Source: Opeltia flavorubescens
Lineage: Eukaryota; Ascomycota; Lecanoromycetes; Teloschistales; Teloschistaceae
Length of the DNA: 64,000 nucleotides
Assembly (NCBI GenBank): GCA_000442125.1
Contig: KE546973.1
Coordinates: 1,426,001-1,490,000, forward strand
Direction of reading: 5' to 3'
In this document: in pieces, positions 33,187-44,259 of the stretch
Position numbering within the stretch: the first letter of the stretch is position 1
Layout of the letters: each line of letters begins with the position of its first letter
Position numbers and translations under genes: made by a program
Notes under the pieces: model-generated
What the model saw: only the letters and a program-made list of their open reading frames with translations
What the model was told of the DNA's origin: nothing
Databases searched by the model: none

Positions 33187-34268
33187 ACCGCTGGTATTGA
33201 GATGGTAGCGTACCTGTAAACGTTCAGCGGCAGGGATGAGCAGCTACTACAATATGAGTAGCCAATTAGAAAAGATCCCTACTGCAACGGTTGGTCCAGG
33301 GGCTCGAATGGCCAAGCAATGGTTAATATGTGGGCCTCGACCAGTGGTGGCCGGTTAGTAGCTCAGCCTAAGACGCAACCCCTATCAACCTGGTCTCTCT
33401 CCCCTGAGCAATCACCTCACCCCATGCAGTGTGAACGATGATGTATTTGGAGGCCTCGTTTGAAGGCTGCTTCACGCGTTGCTGCCCCACCCACGCTGAT
33501 CAATAAAGCATGTGGATTGTGGATTGTGGAGTTATTGGTATGCATGGTTGCGCCAAAGCATAAGGCCTGGAAGTTCTTGTGTACTTTGACATATGTATGT
33601 TGGATCAAGTCTCATAATTAAAGCAGAACAACAATTACCTTCTAGTCGACACATCGAAGGTAGTACTACTTCTTCTCGAAGAAGCGGTGCATAAACCACG
33701 AATTGAACACTTTAATTTGACCCTCTTCCGGCTAGGGCAGCAAGTAGCCTTCGATCCCCAATCCCCACGAACCGTGGTCCGTACACTAAGATACTTCACT
33801 AACAATCCCTACTTGTGAGGCATAACGCCGATCGCCACGCTGCAGTATCGACCATCGTGCCTCCCTCATTAATATCTCCAAGAGGGTAGAGAACTGGAAC
33901 TTCTCCTTGCTTCACCATCACTCTCTTTCACAAAATTGGCTTCTGTGTACATTACCGATTTCTTGTATTCTATCATTGCTCAAGCTTTGGACAAGAGCTG
34001 TAACCCAACTTGATTGTTGGACTTGTACTCCGGTCTCGTTACAATCGGTATGCAGCCATCCATTCCAATTCCAGAACTCTGCCTCTCCATTCCTACCCCA
34101 CATAAACACGACGTGCTGAAATTCACAGCCCTAGTTTGTTGCTGTCAACACTCCACATGTACTGCATGACTCGAAATAGCTACCCGAGCTTTCGACTTGC
34201 TCTCGGCGGCCTCATTGCTCACCAGCAGGCTTCCTGACCAATATCCACGGACATAGGAGTAACTTGCA
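33187..34268. other. Upstream region of the RasGEF gene
   Basis: About 1.1 kb without a recognised gene. C/T-rich stretches near 33850-34150 fit a promoter and long 5' leader for the RasGEF gene. Confidence 0.45.
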
Positions 34269-37200
34269 ATGGTCTCGTCGACCACTATGGATGCCGTTCA
34301 TCAATCAAACATTTTCGTCGCGCCCCTTCAAATCAACAAAGATTGCTCGAGAACACCCAGCAACACATCGAGTAGCTCCCAAAGCACTTTGACGAATGGA
34401 GGCCTCAAGCAAGTTTCGCACCGGAGCGGACAGTTCACCCCGCCGTTGACACCACAAAGTTCAGAGGAAAGTTTGCAAAAACGAAATGATTTAGGGCAAA
34501 CGACTTTTCAAACGTACCTTCGCGCTTTCTACTCCTTCCACCCTACCTGCGACGACAATTCTTCAACCGTAACCTTGCCACTGAATTATGGCGACATCAT
34601 CCTCGTTCACTCAGTTCATTCGAGTGGATGGGCTGACGGTACGCTTTTGTCGTCGGGGGCCCGTGGCTGGCTGCCAACCAATTATTGCGAAGCCTACAAC
34701 AGCGAGCCAGCTCGTATCCTTCTGAAGGCACTAACAAAGTTCTGGGATCTGGCAAAGGGAAGCAGCTATCATGGCCTAGGAGCATTGGCGAACCAAGACT
34801 ATGTCCGAGGCTTGGTTGCAGGCGTTCGTTGCCTTCTCGTTAGTGATCCACCGCCCAGTCATGGGCGTGACTCTCTCTTATCTGTATCTAATCCACGTCT
34901 AGGAGCGGACAAGCTGTCTGAATCGAGAGTCATCGGTGATTTTGTCTCACCGAGGTCTTCGACGCAATCGCAAAGCTCTCCTCTCCGAATTATCGTCCTT
35001 CGTCAAAACGGCGAGGTTGCTAGAGGGTTTATCGGATGAACAGAATGCGGTAGCAGCAATTGATCTTACGCTGGATGAGATAATAATGAAGGCTTTCAAG
35101 GTCGTGACTCGGGGAGTGAAATTCCTCGATATATGGGATGAAGACCTTGTCCAAGCGCAGAGCATTGACATTGTCCGAGCAAACAACCTCGTGCCGCCAA
35201 CGCCACCTGCAGACCGTGCAGATTTTGCCGTTTCGGACAATCAGATTGGGCCAGATCTCGCTACGACCTGTCATGTTTCGGAATCAAACGATCACATCGA
35301 GGTTACTTATGTAAATGAACAGACGTCAAATGTCCGACCACGCTACAATCGTTCGTCGCATACGTCCTTCAGGCCTGGAAGCATCGATGCTCATCCACAA
35401 AGTTTCTGCAAACAACCTATTTCTCATCGACTTTCCGTCAGTGGTCCCAGCTCAGCTGCCTTCCGATCAAGTCTTGCTTCCGTTAAGCTGGGAGAATCGC
35501 ATGACGCTTTTCTTGGATTTCTGGGGAGCTTTATCGGCCTGCATCTTCAATCGCGTTCGTCCAGAGATTTGCTTTTGACCACGCAACAATCGGTCGTTTC
35601 ATGTCAGACTATGCTTCGAGTAGTGGAGGAAATATTTGATCGAGACCAGCAACGCTCAGAGCTATTACGAAGCGCACGCGATGATATGTATGGGCAGATT
35701 TATGATCTGGTCGAAGCAGCCCGCAACATCTTTCGTCCCAGTCGTGCAAGTGAAGACGAGGATATCCTCCTCCCAGCAGAAAGCAAAGCTCTGGTGGATG
35801 CTGCAACTGCTTGTGTTCGTGCTGCTGGCGATTGCGTTACCGAGTCTCGATATGTCCTAGAGGAGATTGGCGACTTCGTGTTCGAGCCGCTGGGCCTAGA
35901 TCTTACGACTCAGGAGAGGAGCAACCCGGCAGCGGTAGAAGAAGCACAGACATTGGATTCGGTGTCTGAAGACGCTATCCCTGCACCGATGGAATTACCA
36001 ATTCCCGCCGAGCCAACCTTCAGCCCTCCACCGCCTCCTTTAGAAATCGTCGCTCTAAGGAAGCGTGGCAGCGAAACAACTTCGGACATGCGTACAATTT
36101 TTTCAAAGTCAGGATCGGGCAGTCATCACGTTGAACATGCGTCAAACCACCGGTCTTCGCACTCACTGCTCCCTCCTCTACCAGCGCTTGCCGGTCCTCT
36201 CCTTGCCCAGGAGGATTACATCCCTTCAGTTCAATCATCATTTGGGAGCTCGAGTTGCGGGTCTACAAACGCAGATAGCCTCGATATTTCAAGTTTTGGA
36301 GAAAGTAGTACACACATAGAAAGTCCTCGGGACTCCGAGAGCAGTGCCGTCTCCCAAACCTCGACTCGCGCCACGTCACCAGATCATACCTATGGTGCAT
36401 CTTCCCTGTGCGAAAGCTTTACCACAAGTCAGGGGACAGCTCATGATGATAGCGAGGAAGCAGAATTTAAAGTCCTCGAGAAAACCTTTGCTCATGAACT
36501 GGTTTTCAATAAGGACATGCAGATCAGTGGTGGTACCTTACCTGCACTCATTGAACGGCTGACCACCCACGATTCGACGCCCGACGCTTCCTTCGTCTCT
36601 ACGTTTTACCTTACTTTCCGATTGTTTGCGACACCTACCGAGTTTGCTCAGGCGTTGATCGATAGGTTCCAATACGTGGGCGAGAGCCCAGGAATAGCCG
36701 GTCCGGTTCGACTGCGAGTTTACAACATTTTCAAGGGGTGGTTAGAGTCACACTGGCGTAACGATTGCGATAATCGGGCTCTGGAGTTGATCGTACCGTT
36801 TGCCACCCGACAGCTGATGATTGTTCTTCCCACGGCCGGCAAGCGATTGGCTGCTTTGGCGGAGAAGGTCAACACCGTGAATGGGCCTCTAGTTCCACGA
36901 TTGGTCTCCTCAATGGGAAAAACCAATACCTCTGTAGCTACTTATGTTGCTCCCGATACACCGCTGCCCCCAGCTGCGATTACGAAAAACCAACTGAATC
37001 TTTTGAAGAATTGGAAGCACAACGGTGCCATTATCAGTATTCTCGACTTTGACCCGTTTGAACTTGCAAAACAATTTACATTGAAAGTTTCGCAGATCTT
37101 CTGCTCTGTCCTACCAGAAGAGCTATTGGCAACGGAATGGACCAAGAAGACGAGCTCTATGGCTGTCAATGTCCGTGCTATGTCTCGATTGTCGACAGAC

Positions 37201-37812
37201 CTTGCAAACCTGGTTGCCGATTCGATACTCCAGCTCGAAGACCCGAAGAAGCGAGCAGCAATAATCAAGCAATGGGTCAAGATCGCGAAGAAGTTTCTAC
37301 AGCTTGAAAACTACGACTCTTTGATGGCCATCATTTGCTCGCTTAATTCTTCCACTATCCTCCGCCTCAAGCGTACTTGGGACCAGGTCTCCTCCAAAAC
37401 TAAGGCCAAGCTAGAAGAACTCAAAGACGTGGTTGACGTTTCACGCAATTACGCCATACTCCGGCAACGCCTCCAAAACACCGTGCCACCTTGTATCCCC
37501 TTTGTTGGTACCTACCTTACTGACCTTACTTTTGTTGACGTTGGCAATCAGACGACCCGTCAACTCTCGTTAGAGAGCGATGACACCACAGTACCTGTTA
37601 TCAACTTCGGCAAGCACATGAAAACGGCTAAGATCATTAGTGAACTCCAACGATTCCAGATCCCGTATCGTTTCACGGAGGTACCGGAGTTGCAGACTTG
37701 GATGCAAGATCAACTCGTTCGGGTGCGGTCCAGTGAGCAGGCTAATGTTCAAAATTATTATCGACGATCGTTGCTCTTGGAGCCACGAGAGACGACGCAA
37801 CGGCCCTACTGA
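34269..37812 (+). CDS. CDC25: CDC25/Ste6-type Ras guanine-nucleotide exchange factor (SH3-RasGEF_N-RasGEF)
   Basis: Activates Ras by promoting GDP release, upstream of cAMP or MAPK signalling. Exons 34269-34838 and 34903-37812 (64-nt intron with a TCTAAT branch site) give 1,159 residues. An SH3 domain lies at about 83-145 (YLRAFYSFHP...GARGWLPTNYCE). A helical region follows the intron (HRGLRRNRKALLSELSSFVK). RasGEF_N is at about 708-790 (FKVLEKTFAHELVFNKDMQI, FYLTFRLFATPTEFAQALI). The catalytic RasGEF domain is at about 889-1125 (FDPFELAKQFTLKVSQIFCS, IKQWVKIAKKFLQLENYDSL, CIPFVGTYLTDLTFVDVGNQ). Between them are Ser- and Pro-rich linkers. The intron is needed: reading through ends in a stop soon after 35030. 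Length and order match the main Ras activator of filamentous ascomycetes. Confidence 0.93.
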
Positions 37813-38654
37813 GCTTGAGGGTAATCTACTTTCACGGCCTTTGACGATACCAATTGCATTATACCCATTTTTTTATTTTCACGATTGCCTCTGATCGAGG
37901 CTCGAGTCTCGTTTATGTGGCCACGGCTGGCCTTTCGATACCAAAACAGCATCTCTGGCGGCATTTTGTTCATTATTGTATTTTTCTCCCTCGAGTCCCG
38001 GCGGCATCTTGTACTATCATACGGCTTTCGACCGTTATTCTACCCGTGTATTCTGCTTTTTCTATATCGCGATCATGACATCTCAAAAGCATTGGCAGGA
38101 AGCAGGGGCTGGGGAAATGTTTTCTGAAGATTGGCAAGAGGAAACTGGAAAGAGCGTCCGTTTATCTTCTTCCCTGGATTGGGTGTAGGAAGCATTGGTC
38201 TTCGAGATACCCTTTGTGAAACATGAGATTTGATGGAGGGGGGCACGTATGTAGTGGCGCCGTCAATGAAAAGAATCTTCATCTTATGTGAATCACTGTG
38301 CTGTGTCCATGAATCGCTACTTCGATTACACTAGTAGCCGCATCAATCAGCCATTGACATCACATACCAAAATAACTGATTGATTAACAGTCTAGACTTA
38401 ACCGCTGGATTTACGACCTTTTATCTGTGATTGTAGCACGCTTAATGAATAGTTGAATATGCACTGCTGTCGAAATGGAATGGGAATGGCTGCAGCATAC
38501 TTTACCTCGGTCAATCACATTTCCCCGCCTGAATGCAGCCTTCCATCTAGAAGTTCGCAATATCATCACTACCCACCAGCAACAATGTGATCCGTTCATC
38601 CTCATCCACCACGCCCTCATGCACTGACCGATTGACTGCCTGACAAACAACACC
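37813..38654. other. Intergenic region between RasGEF and thiolase genes
   Basis: 842 bases; no recognisable gene in any frame. Contains the RasGEF 3' flank and the thiolase promoter. Confidence 0.5.
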
Positions 38655-40089
38655 ATGGGCAACAACAACAAACCCCCACCCTCACCAGCCTACATCCTCG
38701 GCGTCGGGCTCACAAAATTCGTAAAACCCCGCGGAAAAATCGACTACACAGAACTCGGTTTCGAAGCCGGCATCAAAGCCCTGCTCGACGCATCGATAAA
38801 CTACGACGATGTAGACCAAGGCATAGCATGCTACTGCTACGGCGACAGCGCCTGCGGCCAGCGCGTCTTCTACCAGTTCGGCATGACGAAGATTCCCATA
38901 TACAATGTCAATAATAATTGCAGCACTGGGTCTACGGGGTTGAATATGGCGAGGCAGGCTGTGAGTTTCGGGGCGAAGGATTGTGTGCTTGTGGTGGGGT
39001 TTGAGAAGATGTTTCCGGGCAGTTTGAAGAATTATTTTACGGATAGGGAGGTGCCGACTGGGACGACGGTGGAGATGATGAAGGAGGTGAGGGGCATTAC
39101 GAATGCCCCAGGGGCGGCGCAGATGTTTGGGAATGCGGGGAGGGAGTACATGGAGAAGTGGGTTTTAACTCTTCCGCCTTGGGTCGGTCGGTCATGCTGA
39201 TACGGTTTTGGAGGGCAGGTATGGAGCGGAGCTTAGGGATTTTGCGGAGATTGCGCGCGTCAATCATGCTCATTCTGCGAAGAACCCATATTCCCAGTTC
39301 CGGGATGTATACACGCTGGACCAGATTTTGGAGTCGCAGATGGTGCACGATCCTTTAACGAAGCTTCAGTGCTGTCCGACGTCCGATGGTGGAGCGGCTG
39401 CAGTCGTGGTCTCGGAAGCTTTCCTTGCTGCGAGGCCTCACCTTCGGTCACAAGCGGTGCTTATAGCCGGGCAGTGTATGGCGACTGATGCGGCGTCCTT
39501 GTTCGACCGAAGTTCTATCTCGCTCATGGGCTTCGATATGAGCAAACATGCTGCAAAGACGGCTCTTGACAAGGCGGGCGTTTCGGCAGGAGATATCCAG
39601 GTCTGCGAATTACATGACTGCTTCTCGGCGAATGAGATGATCACACTGGATGCATTGGGGTTATGTGAGCCTGGGAAAGCACATGAGATGGTGCGGAAAG
39701 GGGATATCACGTATGGAGGTCGATGTGTCGTCAATCCATCCGGGGGCCTGATCTCCAAAGGTCACCCTCTAGGGGCAACCGGCATTGCACAATGTGCGGA
39801 GTTGGTGTGGCAGCTTCGTGGATGGGCGGATAATCGGCTCGTAGAGGGGGCAAGGGTTGCTCTGCAGCATAACCTTGGATTGGGGGGTGCTGTGGTTGTC
39901 ACGGTGTACAAGAGGGCTGATGGGAAATCGAACGAGGATGTTTCCACGGCTGGTGGTGATGTGGGGTATAATCCTGCGGTTGAGGCGCGTGGCTTCACCA
40001 GGGAACAGGTTGATCGGGTCAGGAGTAGAACAAGTCGGAGTGAATGGGCTCTGGGTGATACGGAAAAGAAGGTGGAAGCTCGGTTCTAA
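38655..40089 (+). CDS. SCPx-like thiolase (sterol-carrier-protein-2-type acyl-CoA thiolase)
   Basis: Thiolase of the SCP2/SCPx branch, which cleaves 3-oxoacyl-CoAs, mostly branched-chain, in peroxisomes. Exons 38655-39157 and 39219-40089 (61-nt intron with ATGCTGAT branch site) give 457 residues. The active-site Cys89 lies in NVNNNCSTGSTGLNMARQA. The second signature SGGLISKGHPLGATG carries the His, and the C-terminal block is ALQHNLGLGGAVVVTVY. VCELHDCFSANEMI is also typical. The intron joins MEK to YGAELRDFAEIARVNHAHS. No SCP2 lipid-binding domain follows. The last three residues, ARF, are at best a weak peroxisomal signal; the tail after VTVY is about 60 residues long. Codon use in the 5' half is rich in C-ending codons. 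Confidence 0.9.
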
Positions 40090-40818
40090 AGCTGTGGTTT
40101 GGAGGCGTCATCCCCGTCCATACCGTGCTATCTGGCGTCACTGGCATCCCTTGAGCTTTTGTAACAGTCTGTACAACAAAGATGAGCATTATGAATTTCC
40201 AATACTAGGAGCCTGACACGGGAGGTGTGTGGGAAGTGGACAGGATATACGGACTCAATTCCGATCGAAGCTCGCCAAGGTGTGAGACTCTCAAGCTTCG
40301 GAATGACGAACAGGACGAACATTTCGCGCCGAGACGCCGACGTGTCTGGTCACCTGGACTAAGCCTAAAGTGGTTGAATACTTGTTCGAGCCAAACTTTA
40401 CACATGGTCCGCTGCATCTGAAATTGAGGGCGTTTTTCCCCCACTGAACCAACTTCTCTCTCGAACCACGCCCACCTCTTCCAGCACTCGACTTGTTCAA
40501 ATTTCCTCCTCGTCCTTCCTGATCGTCCTCAATCTACACTGCGCTGCCTGGATCACGTCCAGCACACAACGTCCACACTCTTCAACCAACGAAATGGACC
40601 TAAACTTGGAGAATCCCATTTCCAACGCCTCTTCATTATGTCGATAGTATTTGCTTAAGCCAGGAACCCCGTTTGCGACATCCACTTTGGACCAAACAGT
40701 TCTCCTTGCTCTGGTTTCGTGTTATTGCTTCGAAAGAATTTGCAGTCAGCTCAAACATAATCCAACTGGTCGGCAAACGCAACCCACGAAGCACTTGATT
40801 GCCTAGCTCATAGTCTTT
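40090..40818. other. Intergenic region upstream of the SIW14-type gene
   Basis: 729 bases with C/T-rich parts near 40430-40620, fitting a promoter and leader. No gene recognised on either strand. Confidence 0.5.
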
Positions 40819-41717
40819 ATGGCCATGGATCCCAACATCCGCAAGCAGATCATCAGCAATCACGGTCCTCTTATATCTTCATCCATGTCCACCGTCGTGT
40901 CCAGCAGCAAAAGCAAGGGCATGTTGAGCGTCGAGGACAGTGGGCCTCCGTCCCCGACCTCTGGCCCCGTTGTCAATCTCGGAGAAATCGTTCCTGGCAT
41001 TTACAGGAGCAGCTTCCCCATGAGTGGCAACTTCGAGCATCTCCGTTCGTTGGGCTTGAAGACTATTCTGTAAGTCCCCCCTGGTCACCATCCAGCGAAT
41101 ATGGAAGGGGAAATCGAGACGTTGAGCATCCTTGGCTAACGACGAGACAAACAGCACGCTCGTCCCTCAAGACTACCCTGCCGAAAACATCGCCTTTATG
41201 AAAGAAAACCACATCCAGCACTTTCAGATCCCAATACCGGCACACAAATCCGAAGACATCAAGATTCCCCTTCAAAGTATTGCCAACGCCCTCGAGGTCC
41301 TCATCAACCCAAAGAACTATCCCATATTGGTGCATTGCAACAAGGGCAAGGTAAGCCATTACCATCTTCCCTGCTTGACCAAATCTTGCTGATGACTCTT
41401 CTCTTTCATAGCACCGAACCGGCTGCATCACCGCCTGCTACCGCATGCTCAATCACTGGTCCCCCGCTGCCGTCATCACCGAGTACCGCAAATACGCCGG
41501 CGCCAAAGCCCGCCTGCTGGATGAGATCTTCATCAGCCAATTCGATGTCCCGGGTATGCTGGCTTTGCTGAAGACACCTGGTGGTGGAGCAACGGCGGTG
41601 GGTGCGGTGGCTTCTGGCAATAGCAATGGCAATCCGATGGTGATGCTTCCGACACCGCCGGCCAGTGACGTTGATGGCGTGGAGGATGATGCTTGGACGC
41701 TGCATGTGGGGATCTGA
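40819..41717 (+). CDS. SIW14: SIW14-type dual-specificity phosphatase (PFA-DSP, inositol-pyrophosphate phosphatase family)
   Basis: Family members hydrolyse inositol pyrophosphates at the 5-beta position. Exons 40819-41069, 41155-41350 and 41412-41717 give 250 residues. The catalytic loop is HCNKGKHRTGC with Cys145 and Arg151 (C-x5-R), split by the second intron between Lys149 and His150. Upstream are VPGIYRSSFPMSGNFEHLRS and LTLVPQDYPAENIAFM, the plant-and-fungal atypical phosphatase pattern. After the loop comes HWSPAAVITEYRKYAGAKAR with FDV. The N-terminal 50 residues are Ser-rich and disordered; the C-terminal 50 are Gly/Ala-rich and variable. No membrane segment. An Oca-type paralogue is a possible alternative, but the intact C-x5-R loop favours SIW14. 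Confidence 0.88.
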
Positions 41718-42127
41718 GTCTCTGCTGTGAGATATGATTTTACGATGGGATGAGTCTGGTTGGGTATTTGTAGAGGCTGGCTATGCTTCTTGGGTGCGTT
41801 GATTGGCACAGGTTGTTCTGTATGCTTGTTCTATAGAACATGGTTGTTTGTGTAAGGGATAACAATGGACAATTCAAGTCATTTCAACGTCAATAGATAT
41901 CGATGTATTGATTTGTTTGCAACCGTTATCAGTAGTACAGCAGCGCCGATCATCGTTGCGGCTGCATAACATCTGCAGGGGTATATATGCACGACATCAT
42001 GCACGTAATTACCCCTTAGAATAATACAAAATTGCCGTCATCGATGTATCGATATCTATGCTATCACTACTAATGCTTACAGCCATTGAATACAACTCCC
42101 CCTCCCCCCCATTCCGCATGCCCCGTC
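41718..42127. other. Convergent 3' region of SIW14 and ADE12 with an inverted repeat
   Basis: 410 bases. ATAGATATCGAT at 41893-41904 recurs inverted at 42048-42059, with weaker matching around both arms. The region is otherwise plain and gene-free. Confidence 0.45.
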
Positions 42128-43687
42128 CTATCTAAAGATCATGGCTTCCCGCTCCACCCCAGTGCCAATGTACCTCACCTTCACCCCTACCTGCCCCTCG
42201 ATAAACTCTACATACGCCCTCGCTTTCGCTGGCAGATCCTCCCACTTCCCCTTGCCAGCCACACCCATCCCATTGTCCCCTCCCCATCCCTCCAGCTCCT
42301 CATACACCACGTCACAGCGTTCCAGGACATCTAGATCCGCAGGGAAGGTATCAAGCACTTGACCTGTCACGGTATCTCTGTAGGCTGTGCCTACACGGAC
42401 CAAGGGGAAGGAATCGAGGATGTCAAGCTTTGTCAGGTTCAGTGAAGTGTAGTGGTTGATGGCACAGGAGTACTTGAGCACGACCAGGTCAAGCCAGCCG
42501 CAGCGGCGCGTGCGACCGGTTGTCACGCCAAACTCACGGCCAATGCTCTGGAGGGTGGAGCCAGTGGACTGGGTTCACAGGTTCTCAGTACAGGACAATC
42601 GAAGGAGTGGGTAAAGTCAGGAGCTTACGTTGAGTTGTTCCGTTGGGAACGGCCCACCGCCCACGCGGGTTGTGTAGGCCTTGACAACACCAATGATTTC
42701 CTTGATCTTGAAGGGTGAAAGGGCGAGACCAGTGAAAACGCCGCCGATGCCGGTCGCAGAGGATGTGACGAACGGGTAGGTGCCATAGTCGATGTCAAGC
42801 ATCAGCGCGTTGCTGTACCAGTGTTAGCAGAGGGCAAACACATCGACTTCGTATGAAACCACTTACGCACCCTCCACCAATATGCTTGCACCTTGCTTCT
42901 GCGCGTCATCCATCAAAGGCACTGCGTCCACCACAAATGGTGCTAGTTGATCTCGATACATCTAGTTCACGATCAGTGATATTCATGGTATAGCGCAGTC
43001 ATTGGACTTACATCGAACTTCGCAATCTCATCCTCAACCTTATAGCCTTGGAGGTCGCCGTATCTCCTCTCAGCGCCTTTGGCGAGGACCTTCAATCGTC
43101 TGTCAAACTCGTCCTTGTTGAAGATCTGGTGTATTCGGACGCCGCTCCTTGCGTGTTTGGCGCTGTACGCTGGTCCAATGCCCTTTTTCGTTGTGCCAAT
43201 GGCGCCTCCCGATGATTTCTTAGCCACTGCAACTTGCCCATTGCTCGATTGTTCTGTCTGAGCGGCTTCGGTGAGTTCGCCTTCTTGTAGTCCGTCAATG
43301 AGAAGATGGAGATCAAACACCACATGTGCTCGGTCGCTGATAAAGATACGGCCTTCCGTGTTCAAGCCCTTGTTGCGGAGGGCGTCGAGTTCTTTGAAGA
43401 AGCTGGGGATATGCACCACGCAGCCGGTGCCGACAAGGTTCAAGCATTTGGGGTTCACAAGGCCGGAGGGAAGGATGTGGAAGTCATATGTCTGACCATT
43501 AGCAACTATGGTACTGCGAGAATGTCAGCAAAGCTTGTCGCAGCTCAGAAGAAGCGTAAATCACTCACTGTCCAGCATTGTTTCCACCTTGAGCTCGAGC
43601 ACAGAGTGAAGCCTTTGCGCAAAGGATATCGGTCAGCTTTCCTTTACCCTCATCACCCCATTGGGCACCAAGTACTACGGTTGCCAT
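42128..43687 (-). CDS. ADE12: Adenylosuccinate synthase (purine biosynthesis)
   Basis: Joins IMP and aspartate, using GTP, to make adenylosuccinate, the first committed AMP step. Exons 43687-43569, 43513-43012, 42961-42867, 42812-42629 and 42568-42128 (introns 50-60 nt) give 446 residues. The N-terminal GTP loop is [20 protein letters not shown] with [91 protein letters not shown] and [19 protein letters not shown] follow in family order. A Gln/Ser-rich insert near residues 120-145 is a fungal-type variation. The gene is complete and cytosolic by sequence. Two GATA-type dyads lie upstream. Confidence 0.95.
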
Positions 43688-43793
43688 TGCGGGCACATAC
43701 AGGTGTTGTGGATTGGTCAATGGATCAGCATGTTTACGGTATTCTAACCCGCTGCCCAGAGAAAATGACGCAGACACGCAGGGCCAACCTAGC

Positions 43794-43819
43794 GATAAGA
43801 GAAGGGCGCAGCCCTTATC
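43794..43819. promoter_or_regulatory. GATA-factor dyad, proximal copy, upstream of ADE12
   Basis: 26-bp near-palindrome with outer GATAAG and CTTATC and an inner AAGGGC/GCCCTT hairpin core. It begins 107 bases upstream of the ADE12 start codon. GATA zinc-finger regulators bind paired WGATAR sites. It matches a second copy at 44063-44088 at 22 of 26 bases. Confidence 0.5.
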
Positions 43820-44062
43820 TGACAGATCACCTGAAATGGCTTGGCTCAGTCTTGGCAAATGAACACTACAGCAGCAATCGATACACAAACCATGTATTAG
43901 CTACCTCGATTACCTCAAGATCTTAGCTAAAAGAACTGGCTCTATTACTGGAATAAGTATCTGAGCTATCCAGGCAGCTTTTTGCACAAGTTTTGGTGAC
44001 TTCTGCCCAATAATTGCATTGCCGTTTTTGCTTGTCTCGGTCGCCAGCCCTGCCGGGCCAGC

Positions 44063-44088
44063 GATAAGACGAGGGTGTAGCCCTTATC
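44063..44088. promoter_or_regulatory. GATA-factor dyad, distal copy, upstream of ADE12
   Basis: Second 26-bp GATAAG...CTTATC dyad, 269 bases from the first with the same orientation and spacing. The bases differing from the proximal copy are in the centre; the outer GATA motifs are intact. It lies between ADE12 and the 3' end of the rhodopsin-domain gene, so ADE12 is the natural target. Confidence 0.5.
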
Positions 44089-44259
44089 GGAAACATCATC
44101 CCCTTTTTTCACGAATGGTGAGCTTAAAGTACGCATAAGCGCTTTCAAATCGATACATTATCATTCTCAAATAACGAGCCCAGCTTCAATTAGGCTCATA
44201 TGGAAAAACAAACTCAAAAACTAGATTTTCTATGGACATGTCGCCGAGCTTCAACGGAT

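Noticed and set aside
34269-38282. CDC25 gene as two separate genes split near 34900
   Set aside because: A 64-nt intron with good donor, branch and acceptor joins both frames and restores the conserved HRGLRRNRKALL segment.
43306-43926. 206-codon plus-strand frame
   Set aside because: Antisense to exons 1-2 of ADE12; no motif of its own.
43780-44100. tRNA-like or riboswitch structure at the GATA dyads
   Set aside because: The hairpins are short and no tRNA A/B-box order or known riboswitch core is present; GATA sites explain them more simply.
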